Shown here one piece after another: positions 23,248-34,202 of a stretch of 64,000 bases of DNA (position 1 is its first letter; every line of letters begins with the position of its first letter). The DNA is taken from the NCBI GenBank assembly GCA_037176885.1, contig JAWWNJ010000011.1, forward strand, positions 2,480,001-2,544,000, in the 5' to 3' direction. A model generated the notes under the pieces. It did no database searches. It saw only the letters and a program-made list of their open reading frames with translations, and was not told the origin of the DNA. This stretch comes from Favolaschia claudopus (taxonomy: Eukaryota; Basidiomycota; Agaricomycetes; Agaricales; Mycenaceae). A program made the translations under genes and the position numbers.

Positions 23248-24576
23248 GAGGAAGATTTTTTCTTGCGAAGATTCAGCGCTCGGAGGGGGCTTTTTTTTGA
23301 AGAGAGTGATGTACTCGACGTATCGTTTTATCAAGTGCGTTTGCCGGCCCGAGATGTACTGCAGCCTATGTTTTGAATGTAGTCAGTGCCGGAAGACAGA
23401 ATTCTCAAATATACTAACCGGGAAAATATCACCATGCGAGACCGCGCGTTGCACCAGAAACTCGCTTACAGATTTCACCGTGCGGTCGTGTCAAATGAGA
23501 CGAGGTCGTACGACAAATTCACAATCATTGAATCAAGGAAAACCGAGCGAGTCTCCAGTTTGTGTTTTCGCTCGGTTATTGGGTACGTAATGCGACTTGG
23601 AAACCAAATAAGGTTGGCTCCTGTGAGAAGGAAGGTCAATTTAATGTCCGACACGATGATTGACTTGATATTTGAGCAGGAAAAGCTTCCTTACACTGCT
23701 CGCAAAGTTTTTTCGTCTAAGAACGGCTGCAAACTGCTGCGTGCAAGACGAAAAAAAGGTTGGCCAGGTCCCGTGTCTTGCCATCGTCATGGTGGGTGAT
23801 GGTACGGTGAAACATTCCATGGAAGTAGACTGGGGATCGGCTATATTCGGGGACAGACTATTTGAAAAAGTTCGCAGATCTTAGAAGCGAGACCGACTCC
23901 ATGTGACAAGGAAGGACTCGGCGAGTCGGTCGGAAGGATACTAAAAAGGCTAGCGTGCTTACTTGCTCAGCCGTAGTAGTGCCGCAGTAGGGGAATATGA
24001 AGATATGCCGTATTTCTTCAAAAAATACGGGTTGAGCCAGATGTTTCGATGATGTCCACCTGACTGACCTGAACAACGCCCCAAGACTTCGGCTCGTAGT
24101 AAGAGAAGATCGTCGATAGTCTGTGCCTTGAGCCGAGGCGCGGAACGGCCGGAAAGGCAATTAGTAAAAGTTCGCGCGACCCTGCAAGAAAATTCGTTTG
24201 CGATGTGACGCATCAGATGATAAAAAAGATTTACCAGTGGTCTAGGAGTTGCTGCAAACTGCGTGATACCACAGCCGATTTGTTTTCTTGTGTGATATGC
24301 AAAGGGAGGCGTCACGACACGAGATTCTGAGCAGCAGTTAGCGAGATTTTAGGGGATAGACTGGCCCCTTTGGTGAATTTCAAAGGGACGCGTTACAACC
24401 CGGAATTCTGCGCAACGGTTGGCGAGATTATACACATGGAAAACTCAAACGTGAGAGAGACCCAGCGCATCCTGATTTTTGCAAAATGGTTCGACCTGAG
24501 AGTTGTTTCAGAGAAGAAGGGGAAAGGACCCTGAGCTTCGATGTTTCAAAAGCAAAAACTGCAAAAACTTACCTCA
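23248..24576. other. 1.3 kb divergent spacer between genes E and F (E1)
   Basis: Promoter interval for gene E (minus) and gene F (plus). Several open frames cross it but none keeps its frame in the E2 counterpart (49,420-50,713), so no gene is called. Confidence 0.5.
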
Positions 24577-25317
24577 ATGAGTACTCCTCCCCGAAAGCCC
24601 AATATCCTTGGGGGCAAAGAGAACATCCCTCCTTCAATGTCTAACCTTACTGCATCTTCCTCGCCTAGCCCCCAGAACGCACGAGGTGAGATCTTCAATG
24701 GCGGACTCTGTGGATATCCTTCTGAGGCACATTTGCAGCTCGCACGTCTCGTGTAGCTACACTGTATCGCGTCAGCGTTCAAAACAGGGTGTTTGGAGGC
24801 GAGACAGAAAGAAATGCGCGGCTCGAGCGTCAAGAACAAGCGCAAGTGATACGCCGCGAGCTAGCCGACACACCAACCACAATCGCTGTACTGGGATGGC
24901 GGGAGACGCGTGCTGTCCCTCTGGTGCACGCAGACCTATGGGTTAATGGGAAGGGCCCCAGCGAGCAGATCGTGAAATCTGACCACCACCAATGCGGAAT
25001 CTGTCATCAAGTCAAATCTCACCCTGTGTCGTGCGTATCTTTTTACAGTTTCTTTCCAATGATAACGACGAGAGATTGCCAGATACCTTTGTGGACATAG
25101 TCATTGCTATGTATGCATTCGTCTGTGGCTTGAACGTCGTTGGACTTGCCCGAATTGTGTCAAACCAATGTATCGCGAGCCATTTCGTCACTTTGGGGAG
25201 GAGGCGGCGCTGGCGTATGACTATCCGGATTGGAAGGATGGGAGTGTGGTTACCTACGGCTGGAGCGGTCTAATCTTCCCCGAAGAGCCGCGCGTTTTGG
25301 TACCAGCAACCCCGTAG
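24577..25317 (+). pseudogene. KDZ cargo gene F: C3HC4 RING-finger protein, frameshifted (E1)
   Basis: The second half reads cleanly: ERQEQAQVIRRELADTP, VLGWRETRAVPLVHADLW, then CGICHQVKSHPVS joined by an intron to YLCGHSHCYVCIRLWLERR and WTCPNC, a perfect Cys3-His-Cys4 RING typical of E3 ubiquitin ligases. Relative to the E2 copy, 13 bases are missing between about 24,700 and 24,750, which shifts the frame and produces a TAG after QLARLV. The start MSTPPRKPNILGGKENIPPS is conserved in both copies. It could be rescued only by an extra intron from the GTGAGA at 24,685, which would remove residues that E2 retains. Confidence 0.65.
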
Positions 25318-25658
25318 ATATTTACAGTAGAAAGTTGTCTTGACTCACCGCGCCAGGCGGTGAGAGAAAGGATGTCACAGTGTGACATCACTCCCGGCTT
25401 CAGCTGCCGGGCACAGCCATATCAATTTCTTTCATCTCTTTACTTTACAGTACATGTCGTCTCGCCCCGACTTTATGAGCTTTGCCCCTGGATTTACAAA
25501 TTCAAATTCACCGGTTCTGGTAACCATACGCACGAAACTCTCGCCTGAATGCATGCGGCCAACAATGATGTGAAATTTTGCTCAAATTGCTTGAAAAGCA
25601 GCCTCCGATTTCTTCGTCCCCCTCCCACCTCCCACTGCTCTCCGTTTCGTGTATCTCT

Positions 25659-28600
25659 ATGCGTCGCCGTGCCTTACGTGAACGAAATCAAAACTTAGTG
25701 GACGTCGACGATGATTACGACGGCGCTACTTTTACAGTGACTGGCGACCGAGGTATATACCTCTCGTTCGACGGCCAGCACCGGCAAGAGGAATTGTTGA
25801 ATGTAGCTCACAAGAAAAGACGATTGGAGCCCACACAACTCGATGACCAACTCGCTCATTGGATCCCCATACCGGACGACAATTTCGATGAGCACGAAGC
25901 TGAGAATTTACCCCCTCAGACAACGGTGCTGGGTAAACGCAAGGAATATCAGAGCACGGTACTATTTTACTTCCAATTCTGAACCCGTCCAACTGAATAT
26001 TCGCAGAAAGACCCAATGTCTCTTTGGAGGCCGCTTATGGGAGAATTTCTGACCGAAGTATTACGGCACGAAGGACTCGGTGATGATACTGCAGATCCGT
26101 GTTGCGCCCACTGCCGCGCCAAATTTTCCTCTCACGTTCGCCTCTTCAAATGTTATGAATGCGGGCAGTTTCTTCAGTGCCTTGACTGTTGCTTAGAAAA
26201 TCACAAGCGGACTCCTTTGCATGTCATTCAGGTGCGTGGAAATCGCTTGCGTTGTTCGTACTATATTTATTGATTCCCCGTATAAAAAGGAATGGAACCG
26301 CGATTATTGGGTTCCGCGAACTCTCGCACAGCTTGGGCTGGTGTACCAGCTCGGACATGGAGGCTTTCCATGTCCATTGCCCGATCCGGTCCAACATAAA
26401 CTGGTCGTCATTGAAGAGCCCATAATTCATCAGCTTCAAATTCATTACTGCAAATGCGCCAAGTCAGATGATGCAGATAATATCGAGCAACTACTCCGTA
26501 ACGGGTGGTATCCCGCAACTGTCACCGACCCCGGAACATGCGCCACGTTTCGGACGCTCGAGACATATCGCCTTTACAATGTTGTAGGAAATTTCAATGT
26601 GCGCGATTTTATGACCTCGGTGGAGCGCGTGACGGATACGTCATCAAGTTCAGGTATGACTTGGTTGCCGGTATGTTTTCACCGATTCTTTCCGAACGCC
26701 AAGCTGAAGCCAAATAGGACCGATACAAACAGTTTAACCGAGTCTCGCGTCAATGGTCGTTTCTGATGCGCCTGAAAAGAGCGGGCAGAGGCCATGATCC
26801 TCGTGGTGTGGAACACACGGCCCTCGGGGAATGTGCTGTTACATGTTGGGCGTGCCCGCAAGACGGCCGCAATTTACCAGAGGGCTGGCGTGAAGTAGAC
26901 GCAAAATATCAGTGAGTTTTGATCTGATTGACAGCCATTAATTAAGCTGAATCGCCTGCGGCCTTCGTTAAAGATTCCTATACATGTTAATTCTCGCGGT
27001 AGACGCCAACTTCCGGCTTCGCAATCGTATCCGTGTTAACGAAATCGACGATCCTTCCCTGGGTCCGGGGTGGGGATACTTTGTTGAGCCAGGTAGCTAT
27101 CGGGAACATCTCAAAAATTATGTTGGCGAGGATGAGGTAAGTGATTTGCGACAGGTTTTCGAAGCGAAGCTGATACACGCTGATTAGATTAGTACTTGCA
27201 TCGCATTTGCAGCTCTTCTGCAAAAAGACACTCGAAATACTACAGGACTACGCGTTTCCGGAGTGGGGGGTTGTGTGTGCGCACGGCATGAATGCATGCG
27301 GCCGAATGGGATCGGAGATTTACAGAAAGGAGAAAGGTACGCCTACCAGGATTTTTCTTTCTCTGTTATGCACTAACAGCGATACCCAAGATATGCGAAT
27401 ATGGACTTTATCGTAATGGCTGCGTTGGCAGGCTTCAGTTTACTTTGGTTGACGATATCTTACGATATCGGCTGTCAATGGAAGTTGAAAATTGAGCAAC
27501 GAATGGACCAGTTACCAGCTGCGATGCAACTGCCCCTCAAGGACATCAATGTTCAATATGGTTTGCCTGTTTGGCACGCCGCCTCACATAATGAGGATTG
27601 TCAGAATCAAAATAGCCTTAGCTTTCGGCCGGGCGTTGGTCGGAGCGATGGGGAAGGCGTGGAACGGACGTGGGGTGTTCTGAATCCTGCGGCCTACTCC
27701 ACTAAGGACGCAGGTATTGGTGTGCGGGCTGATGGATTGGAGGGGAAAATTGATAATCATAATTTCCTAAAGAATATAGGACAAGGTGCGTTCAAAATCA
27801 TTACTTGGAAGCAAGCAATCTCAAAGTTGACTTACAGGGGAGTCTTTGCAACGAAAACTCATTGTTGCGATCGCAGAACGAGATCGCCAGGTAGCTGCAT
27901 TCAAAGATGTTAGCAAAACAGTCGAAAAAGAAGTCAGAGCGGATTGGCGCAAGCGCATCAAAGAATGGGAGGCGGATGGGACAAAGCCCAATCCATTCAC
28001 TCTCTCCCGCCACGGTGAGTCATTTAGAGCTCGGAACCGGAATACAAGTGCTGATGATCGTGATGCCAAGATTGCCCGACGGAAACACAAGTTCGGTTGC
28101 AGGTTCGTCAAGATGAGCAAGCACTTTCTGGAACAGCACCTTTGCACGGACGAAGCGCCACAGCGTTTCTAGTAGCTGGTATTCAAATTGAGGATTCTCA
28201 GTACGGGTTTCACCTGAGATCGTCTTCTTCTCGCTCACCAGCTTCTTAGACGGCGGATAATTACGCAACTTAAAGGATCAGCGGCACTTGTCGCTGCCGA
28301 TCGGGAGAACAAAATCCAGGAGTGGCGTCATTCTCTCCTTGTCAAAATCAACAAATTCCGTGCTCTTCAGAGGATCTATATGCCGGGAGCGGGCGCGGCC
28401 TTGGAAGCGCATGAAGCATCGAGGGATTCCGACGCCCCGCCCCCCCACGCGGAAATGGTCAAGCTGTTTATGCCCAGCGAAATGGCACAGTTGCACCCTC
28501 GAAACCCGCCTGATCCGCTCCACGGATGTATCCCGGGATTGCCGGAGATGGAGGCAAAATTGAGGGTCGCACAATGCGAAAATTCCCTGGCCTCCTTGCG

Positions 28601-29199
28601 TGCGCGCCTTCACGCGAAACGCCATCTCATCAGCTTCCGGAACGCGAACATCACCGGACAGGTGCCAAGCACAAGAGCTCGCACCCTCATCGGTGAAGTC
28701 GGTGAGCGCGTCGATTCACACGCCAATCGCTACCGTCGAGGGCGCGTGGCACTGATGGCGCTCAAGGGAGATACATACCCGCATCTTCGGGAGCTGAAAC
28801 CTGAAGATGTACAGCTCGACGGGGATGCCGAAGAAAGCGACTCGGCAGCGCGAAAGAAACTCGCAATGCTGGGATCAGGGCGGGGAGCGCGCGCACCGCG
28901 TAACGCGCCGGGGACTTCAAAGCGAGTGATGTCTTGGATTTGGACGGCGCCGGGCGCGTTAGATGAGGAAATGATGCATGAATGTAAGTGCCTACTTCTT
29001 CAACCTTTTGAATACCGCTGCTTACTACTTGTATTTTCTGTCTTAAACAGCTGTCCGTGTCGAGTGGTCGCGGTCGCTTGCGAGGAAGACGAGGTGGTGC
29101 GAAGAAGTAATGTTATTACGAGAGGAGATGCGGCGGGTTCTACGGTACCTTGCGTGGCAAGCAGCGTGGGTGGCGCGCTCACGTGAGTCTGAGGGATGA
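25659..29199 (+). pseudogene. KDZ transposase with CxC2 cysteine cluster, C-terminus frameshifted (E1)
   Basis: Exons: 25659-25958, 26007-26231, 26290-26670, 26718-26911, 26974-27136, 27188-27336, 27391-27785, 27838-28014, 28071-28200, 28250-28983 and 29051 onward. The second exon carries the CxC2-like cluster (CCAHCRAKF, CYECGQFLQCLDCC) found at the front of fungal KDZ transposases. The RNase H-fold DDE residues are likely the Asp in AVDANFRL, the Asp in SYDIGCQWKLK and the Glu in SDGEGVERTWG; GLPVWHAASHNEDCQNQ is the conserved His/Cys region between them. An extra G at 29,168-29,170 (TGGGTGG, against TGGTGG in E2) leads to TGA at 29,197. A base is missing again near 29,252 and one is gained near 29,344. 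Everything upstream is intact, so decay is recent. Confidence 0.85.
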
Positions 29200-29608
29200 T
29201 CTCACTTTCGCGACGCGGGGCGGGTTGAAGGCATATGCTTTGAAACAGGCAGCGTGCACGACAGATTAGCCGAGTTCTTTCGCGAGAAGTGGAATGTTCC
29301 GGCGGTTACCGTGGCCCGCCAATTGTTGACGGACGATTCTGGGGACCGATCAGCTATTTTCTTCCGAATAGGAAATGTTCCGTTTGATTTCTACGATTAC
29401 TACTTTATACAACAATTTTCTCTACTTTGGGACTCAGCTGCAACTCAGCTGGAAGAGTTTTTGAGCGGAAATTGATCTTCAACATGATGGTCAAACGCAT
29501 CATCACGGAGTTCACTATTGACAGGACCGAATAAAAAACAATTGAAAGTAGCCCTGAACCACTAGACTAAAATTGACGGCCAGAGACAAGGGTAAGAGAC
29601 TCGATACC

Positions 29609-29704
29609 ATGGACTGTAGACAACATTGGCTACAGTCGTGGTTATAGAAACTGTTACCTGAGTCTACGTTCAAGACATTAGGCTAATTACTAGCACCAGG
29701 GGTG
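29609..29704 (-). repeat. right terminal inverted repeat of E1
   Basis: Inverted partner of the left repeat, ending CTAGCACCAGGGGTG. Contains TGTCTACG-type and GAAACTG blocks that mirror the left end at equal spacing. Identical in outline to the E2 right end at 55,728-55,823. Confidence 0.78.
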
Positions 29705-29747
29705 TAAATATTCTTGTTGGGGAGGAGTCCCTGCCAAAGAAAACATC

Positions 29748-31184
29748 ATGTCCTCCGCGATCGCAACCCGTAGAATAGGAAACTCGACCTTCCCCGCCAT
29801 CGGCTTCGGCATCATGGGGATCTCAACCTGGTACGGTAAGGTCGATTCGGACGAAGAACGACTCAAGGTGTGCCGCAAGCTCCACCTCGTCGCAACAAAT
29901 ACTCACCCCAAACCCTCTTGCTTGATGTAGGTCCTCGACACCGCGTACGCCGCCGGCTGCACCTTCTGGGATACCTCCGATGTATACGGCGACTCGGAGG
30001 ACCTCATCGGCCAGTGGTTCAAACGGACCGGCAAACGCTTGGAGATCTTCTTGTGCACGAAGTTCGGGCTTAAGCTCCCTGACTTCGCCGCCGATGGGAG
30101 TCCGGAGTATGTTGAGGAGGCGGTGGAGAATAATCTAAGGAGGCTTGGGGTGGATTATATTGATTTGTATTATCTTCATGTCAGTTCTCCTTGCTTCGCT
30201 TTGATTTCAAAACCGACTCACCAATACTTCAGCGCACGAATCCTGATACTCCGATCGAGGTACGCACTCGAATTTGCATCAGTGCCTTATCATCTTAACT
30301 CGTCCATCCCCTCCCTCATTCTACAGCATACCATCGGCGCCATGGCCAAGCTCGTCAAAGCCGGAAAAGTCAAACACATTGGTCTCTCGGAGGTTTCCGC
30401 TACGACGCTCCGGCGCGCCCACGCCGTGCACCCCATCGCTGCAATCCAAATGGAATACTCACCCTTCTCCCTCGAAATCGAAGATCCTAATCTCGCGGGT
30501 GGAGTGCTGAAAACCGCACGCGAGCTAGGCGTGAAGATCGTTGCATATTCGCCGCTCGGACGGGGTGTGTTGACTGGGAAATACGTACGTTACCTGGCTT
30601 GGGTGGTGAATGCAAGGTATGGACATACTTACTTTGGATGATAGAGATCCCCGGACGACTTTGAAGAGGGCGATTTGAGGAAGATTTTCCCTCGGTGCGT
30701 CCTCCGTGAATTGACCCTGATTATTTATTGATTCGCCCGCACTGTTGGCAGCTTCTCGGCGGAAAACTTTCCGAAAATCCTCCAGCTCTGCGACGAGCTG
30801 AAAGCCATAGGAGGAAGATACACGATCGATAATAACCCAGCCACGGCGGGGCAAGTGACACTTGCGTGGTTGCTCGCCCAGGGCGACGATGTCGTGCGTG
30901 TTCTTCTTTTTTCCATCCATTTGGAATATCATTACTCCTGCTTGGATTTCTGTCATCTCTGGTGTTTAAATTCTACTCAATCTCACCTCGAATTAATTCA
31001 GATTCCCATCCCCGGAACCAAGCGAGCGCATTACCTCCTCGAAAATTTCGCCGCCACGCGCCTTCAACTTTCTTCTGCCGATGTGCAGACTATCCGCGAT
31101 TTGACGACGCATGCGTTGCCAGGGAATCGGTACCCCGATATCATGATGCACAATTTGTTCCAGGATACAGCGGAGTTGAAATGA
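29748..31184 (+). CDS. aldo-keto reductase, between the two KDZ elements
   Basis: NADPH-dependent reductase of aldehydes and ketones, of the fungal YakC/pyridoxal-reductase-like group. Exons: 29748-29867, 29931-30179, 30233-30259, 30327-30584, 30645-30694, 30752-30893, 31002-31184. The barrel starts with RRIGNSTFPAIGFGIMGIST. The catalytic tetrad is visible: Asp and Tyr in FWDTSDVYGDSEDLIG, Lys in FLCTKFG, His in DLYYLHR (across a splice). Cofactor-binding landmarks are VAYSPLGRGVLTGKY and IPIPGTKRAHYLLENF. No frameshift or stop was found, so it looks functional. Its ATG is only 43 bases from the end of E1, so its own promoter is missing or lies inside the transposon. It is a passenger of the composite block. 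Confidence 0.9.
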
Positions 31185-31901
31185 AGGGCGATGTCGTATC
31201 ATACTGTATGCCGGTGACCGAATTCAAAATTGCACAAAGGATACTTATTCAAAGTATTCCATGCCGCATTCATGGAATCGGACCTACAAATTAAGATACT
31301 TACGCAATAAATAAGAGGTTCTCCGGCAGTATTTCGCGTCAACCAAAGCGTGAGCTTGTTCCTGCTTGTTCAATGTTCTGGAATTGGATGATGGTGGTGT
31401 GGGAGAGGAAGAAGTGAGTCATAGCTTAGATCGGAACAACGGGAAAAAGCTCCGAGTCTCAGGGTCACGGGATATTGAAACGTGTCACCCCCACTGTGAC
31501 CTTGTTACTCACCTTCCGCCTTCCGAGTCGTCAGTTCGTCTTGTTCTTTGCTTATTCTCAGGCTTGCTTGTTTTGCCCTCCTCCGAATCTCTCTACTGGA
31601 AAATTCAGTGCCGCTGGCCATCAGAGTCTCTATGGTTTTTGTTCGCTTCAGGCAGCCAGGCTTCTAACTTTTATTGGGGATGTGATTTCACAAGCTTAAC
31701 GCGCCGACGACGGCGCCGTGCGGCTTCTTCCACTGTATAGTCTTCAATGCCGACATGTCAAGCTAAAAACCACCTTGGTCCGTGCGCAGTGCTCTACGTG
31801 CTCTAAAATTGTCGCAAGGCGCCTAGATCATTCAAGATAGCCACACCCTCATTCCTTCCCCCACGAAATCGATATTGCCTCTACAGGTGTGAATCACTAG
31901 T
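31185..31901. other. 0.7 kb spacer inside the captured segment
   Basis: 3' flank of the aldo-keto reductase and probable promoter of the truncated gene that follows. Open frames are short and unconvincing. Confidence 0.45.
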
Positions 31902-32673
31902 ATGCCTCCGGTATTCAGTGAGTCCTTTACTTCCGCATCAAACCGACAAATCCATTGAAATTCCCAATACGATAGTCTACTACCAGGTCTACGACGACGA
32001 CAAGAAGGAGTTGTTATCGATCAGGCAGCCAGTCGTCAGAAACAATTCCAACATCGGACGAGTCGATGTGACTCGTATCCCAGCTCCTCACACCATCGGA
32101 GCCTTGGCAGAGCGTATCTGCAAACAAGAAAACCGACCCTGGGGAATAGACTGGGATAACGACGATGCATATGGAGGGATGCTGCTAAAAACATGGAAAA
32201 GCTCTACCGCCTATGATCTGGATGACGAAGTGAATCTGTTCATTCCTGGTCGTCCGGGAGCTACACCTCAAGAACCCGTCCTTCTGAAACTCTGGTATGA
32301 AGGTGAGTGTGTGTACAGGCCAGTCCTGATTTTTGGCTGAGGAATTCTGGGCAGAATTGCCGGCTTTGCTTCACTATGACGGATTCGATGAACCAGAGAA
32401 ACGAAGCGTCACTTCGCATCGGACTCCCGTATTCGGTATGTGCAGCTCGGCTTTCCGAGACCTTTGATTTTTCCGACTCAAATTGTTTTTGAAGTCTATT
32501 ATAAACTCTATGATGATACTCAGGAAGCGTTGGTAGCGGTCAAGGAGCCAGTCGTTGCGGCCAATCCCAACATCGGGCGAGTTGACGTCTGTCAAATCCC
32601 CGCTCCATACATAGTCAGCGCTTTAGCGGAGCGTATATGCAAACAAGAGAACCGAGAGTTTGGATTAGACTGG
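31902..32673 (+). pseudogene. gene of unknown function truncated by the left end of E2
   Basis: Starts MPPVF, then splices at about 31,976 to IYYQVYDDDKKELLSIRQPVV followed by NIGRVDVTRIPAPHTIGALA and ERICKQENR. After two more introns a second, similar module begins (VYYKLYDDTQEALVAVKEPV, NIGRVDVCQIPAPYIVSALA, ERICKQENREFGLDW) and is cut at the first base of E2, where the frame runs into TAG. The modules belong to a repetitive agaricomycete protein family of unknown function with the signature GR(V/I)D..(I/V)xPPHT..L..RI.K.E. By analogy with module one, some 55 residues of module two are missing, and they are not found to the right of E2. Confidence 0.65.
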
Positions 32674-32769
32674 AGCCCTAGTACTAATATATAAACTAAA
32701 AAACACGGACGTAGACATTGGTTGCAGTTTCAAAAGCCACGTACCTGGCCAATAGACTGGCTATGGGCA
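32674..32769 (+). repeat. left terminal inverted repeat of E2
   Basis: Matches the first 96 bases of E1 base for base as far as I can read. The host frame of the truncated gene runs straight into it. Confidence 0.78.
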
Positions 32770-33089
32770 ACACTGTGCATATATGCTCTGTTACAGCTTT
32801 GATCTGGCTTGCCATCTGATTCAAGGGCCCAAAACACTGGTAATTGTTCGCCCAGAAAAATTGCGCGGGCATTTTTTTCGCACTTGTTGATGGGATACTT
32901 TTTCGCACTTACTGATGGCTTACTTTTTTCGCTTTTCGCTCGTCTCTGATGGTGCCTCAGATCTCTTCGGCGCTTCCCGCCCTCTTCCCACCCATTAATA
33001 CCCGACGATGAATCCTCATCATTCGGTTATCCGGCGCTTCCCGCCCTCTTCCCGCCCGCACCTTCTTCCCGCGAATCAGCGACCGCCGC

Positions 33090-33540
33090 TTGTTTGGGGC
33101 TTTCCAGCCTTTTCCCACCCTTCACCACCCGACAAATGTTCCTCGTCATTCCGCTTGTTCGGCCCTTTCCACATTATCAGCACCCGACCACCCTCGTGAT
33201 TCCGCTTCCCGCCTTCTTCCCGCGAATCAGCGACCACCGCTTGTTTGGGGCTTTCCAGCCTTTTCCCACCCTTCACCACCCGACCATCGTCCCTCGTCGT
33301 TCCGCCGCTTGTTCGGGGCTTTCCAGCCTTTTCCCACCCTTCACCACCCGACCATCGTCCCTCGTCGTTCCGCCGCTTGTTCGGGGCTTTCCAGCCTTTT
33401 CCCACCCTTCACCACCCGACCATCGTCCCTCGTCGTTCCGCCGCTTGTTCGGGGCTTTCCAGCCTTTTCCCACCCTTCACCACCCGACCATCGTCCCTCG
33501 TCGTTCCGCCGCTTGGTCGGTTACCCGCCCTCTTCCACCG
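33090..33540. repeat. 68-bp minisatellite in the left arm of E2
   Basis: Regular 68-bp units start at 33,300, 33,368, 33,436 and 33,504, with degenerate units before. The middle units are almost identical to one another, more so than in E1, which suggests recent homogenisation or expansion. The unit contains CTTTCCAGCCTTTTCCCACC and CACCCGACCATCGTCCCTCG. Confidence 0.88.
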
Positions 33541-33861
33541 CTAATTTGGCATTACATAACCGCCGTCAGTGTCGACAGTGAGCTCCTAATCCAGGTAGTT
33601 GCACATCTTACGCTCTATCTGGTTGATTTCTCGCAATGTGAACATTCCCTGCGCAACGATGCTCCACGATTTATTCGAGTAGGTGTCGTCGCAGATGACC
33701 TTGGAAGCGATCATGAAAGCGGAAATGAAAAGACGATGGCCCGAGGAGCCGCGCGCTGTGGGGAAGCGCGCTTTTAGACGCTGCAACAAGACAAGGGCGG
33801 CGTATGTGACGGATTGATGCAGCTTGGTGCGATGCAGGGCGCCCGCCGTGGCCTTAATCAC
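33541..33861 (-). pseudogene. captured PHO80/Pcl-type cyclin fragment with nonsense mutation (E2)
   Basis: Same cyclin-box core as in E1, here in one frame from VIKATAGALHRTKLHQSVTY through ASKVICDDTYSNKSWSIVAQ to REINQIERKMCNYLD, then TAG where E1 has TGG (Trp of the LDWELTVD motif). The E1 frameshift is absent. Two different lesions in two copies show that decay happened independently after the elements split, or that neither copy was ever needed as a full cyclin. Confidence 0.72.
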
Positions 33862-34202
33862 TTTCCGCCTTGCCCCGTCAACAAGACTTGTTTACTCCTT
33901 GATAATTTTCATGCTGGGTAGTGTTCGATAATAACGACCGTCTCACAACTTTGGTGCAGGAAAATTTTAAGAATATCCTTTTGACTACCTTAAGAACCAT
34001 TCTTCAATAATTGTGTTGCTGGAGTGTATGAATAAAAATTATGAGTGGTAACAGTATCACTGACTTCAACTCGCGATTCCGTAGTAAGAAGCCAAAACAC
34101 ATGATCCATGTCCACCCCGCTAAATTTTTCTAAGTTCGCAATTTTTTAACACCACAAAAATTTTAACTAAGTATTTCACGTCGAGTACGAGTACGCAAGG
34201 CA

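Larger units (their letters stand above)
10220..29704 (+). mobile_element. KDZ DNA transposon copy E1 (19.5 kb)
   Basis: Ends are defined by comparison with E2 and by inverted repeats. Cargo from left to right: cyclin fragment (minus), gene A (minus), gene B, C, D (plus), gene E (minus, TET/JBP-like), gene F (plus, RING) and the transposase (plus). KDZ elements have an RNase H-fold DDE transposase and are known in basidiomycetes to travel with TET/JBP dioxygenase genes. In this copy the transposase and the RING gene are frameshifted, so E1 would need its transposase supplied in trans. Confidence 0.85.

Noticed and set aside
23386..23799. 137-codon plus-strand frame between cargo genes E and F in E1
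   Set aside because: Not preserved in the corresponding E2 interval, unlike every accepted cargo gene.
28141..28175. Apparent TAG TAG stops in the E1 transposase near 28,170
   Set aside because: They lie in the wrong frame; in the spliced frame the codons read TTT CTA GTA GCT, matching FLVAG of E2.
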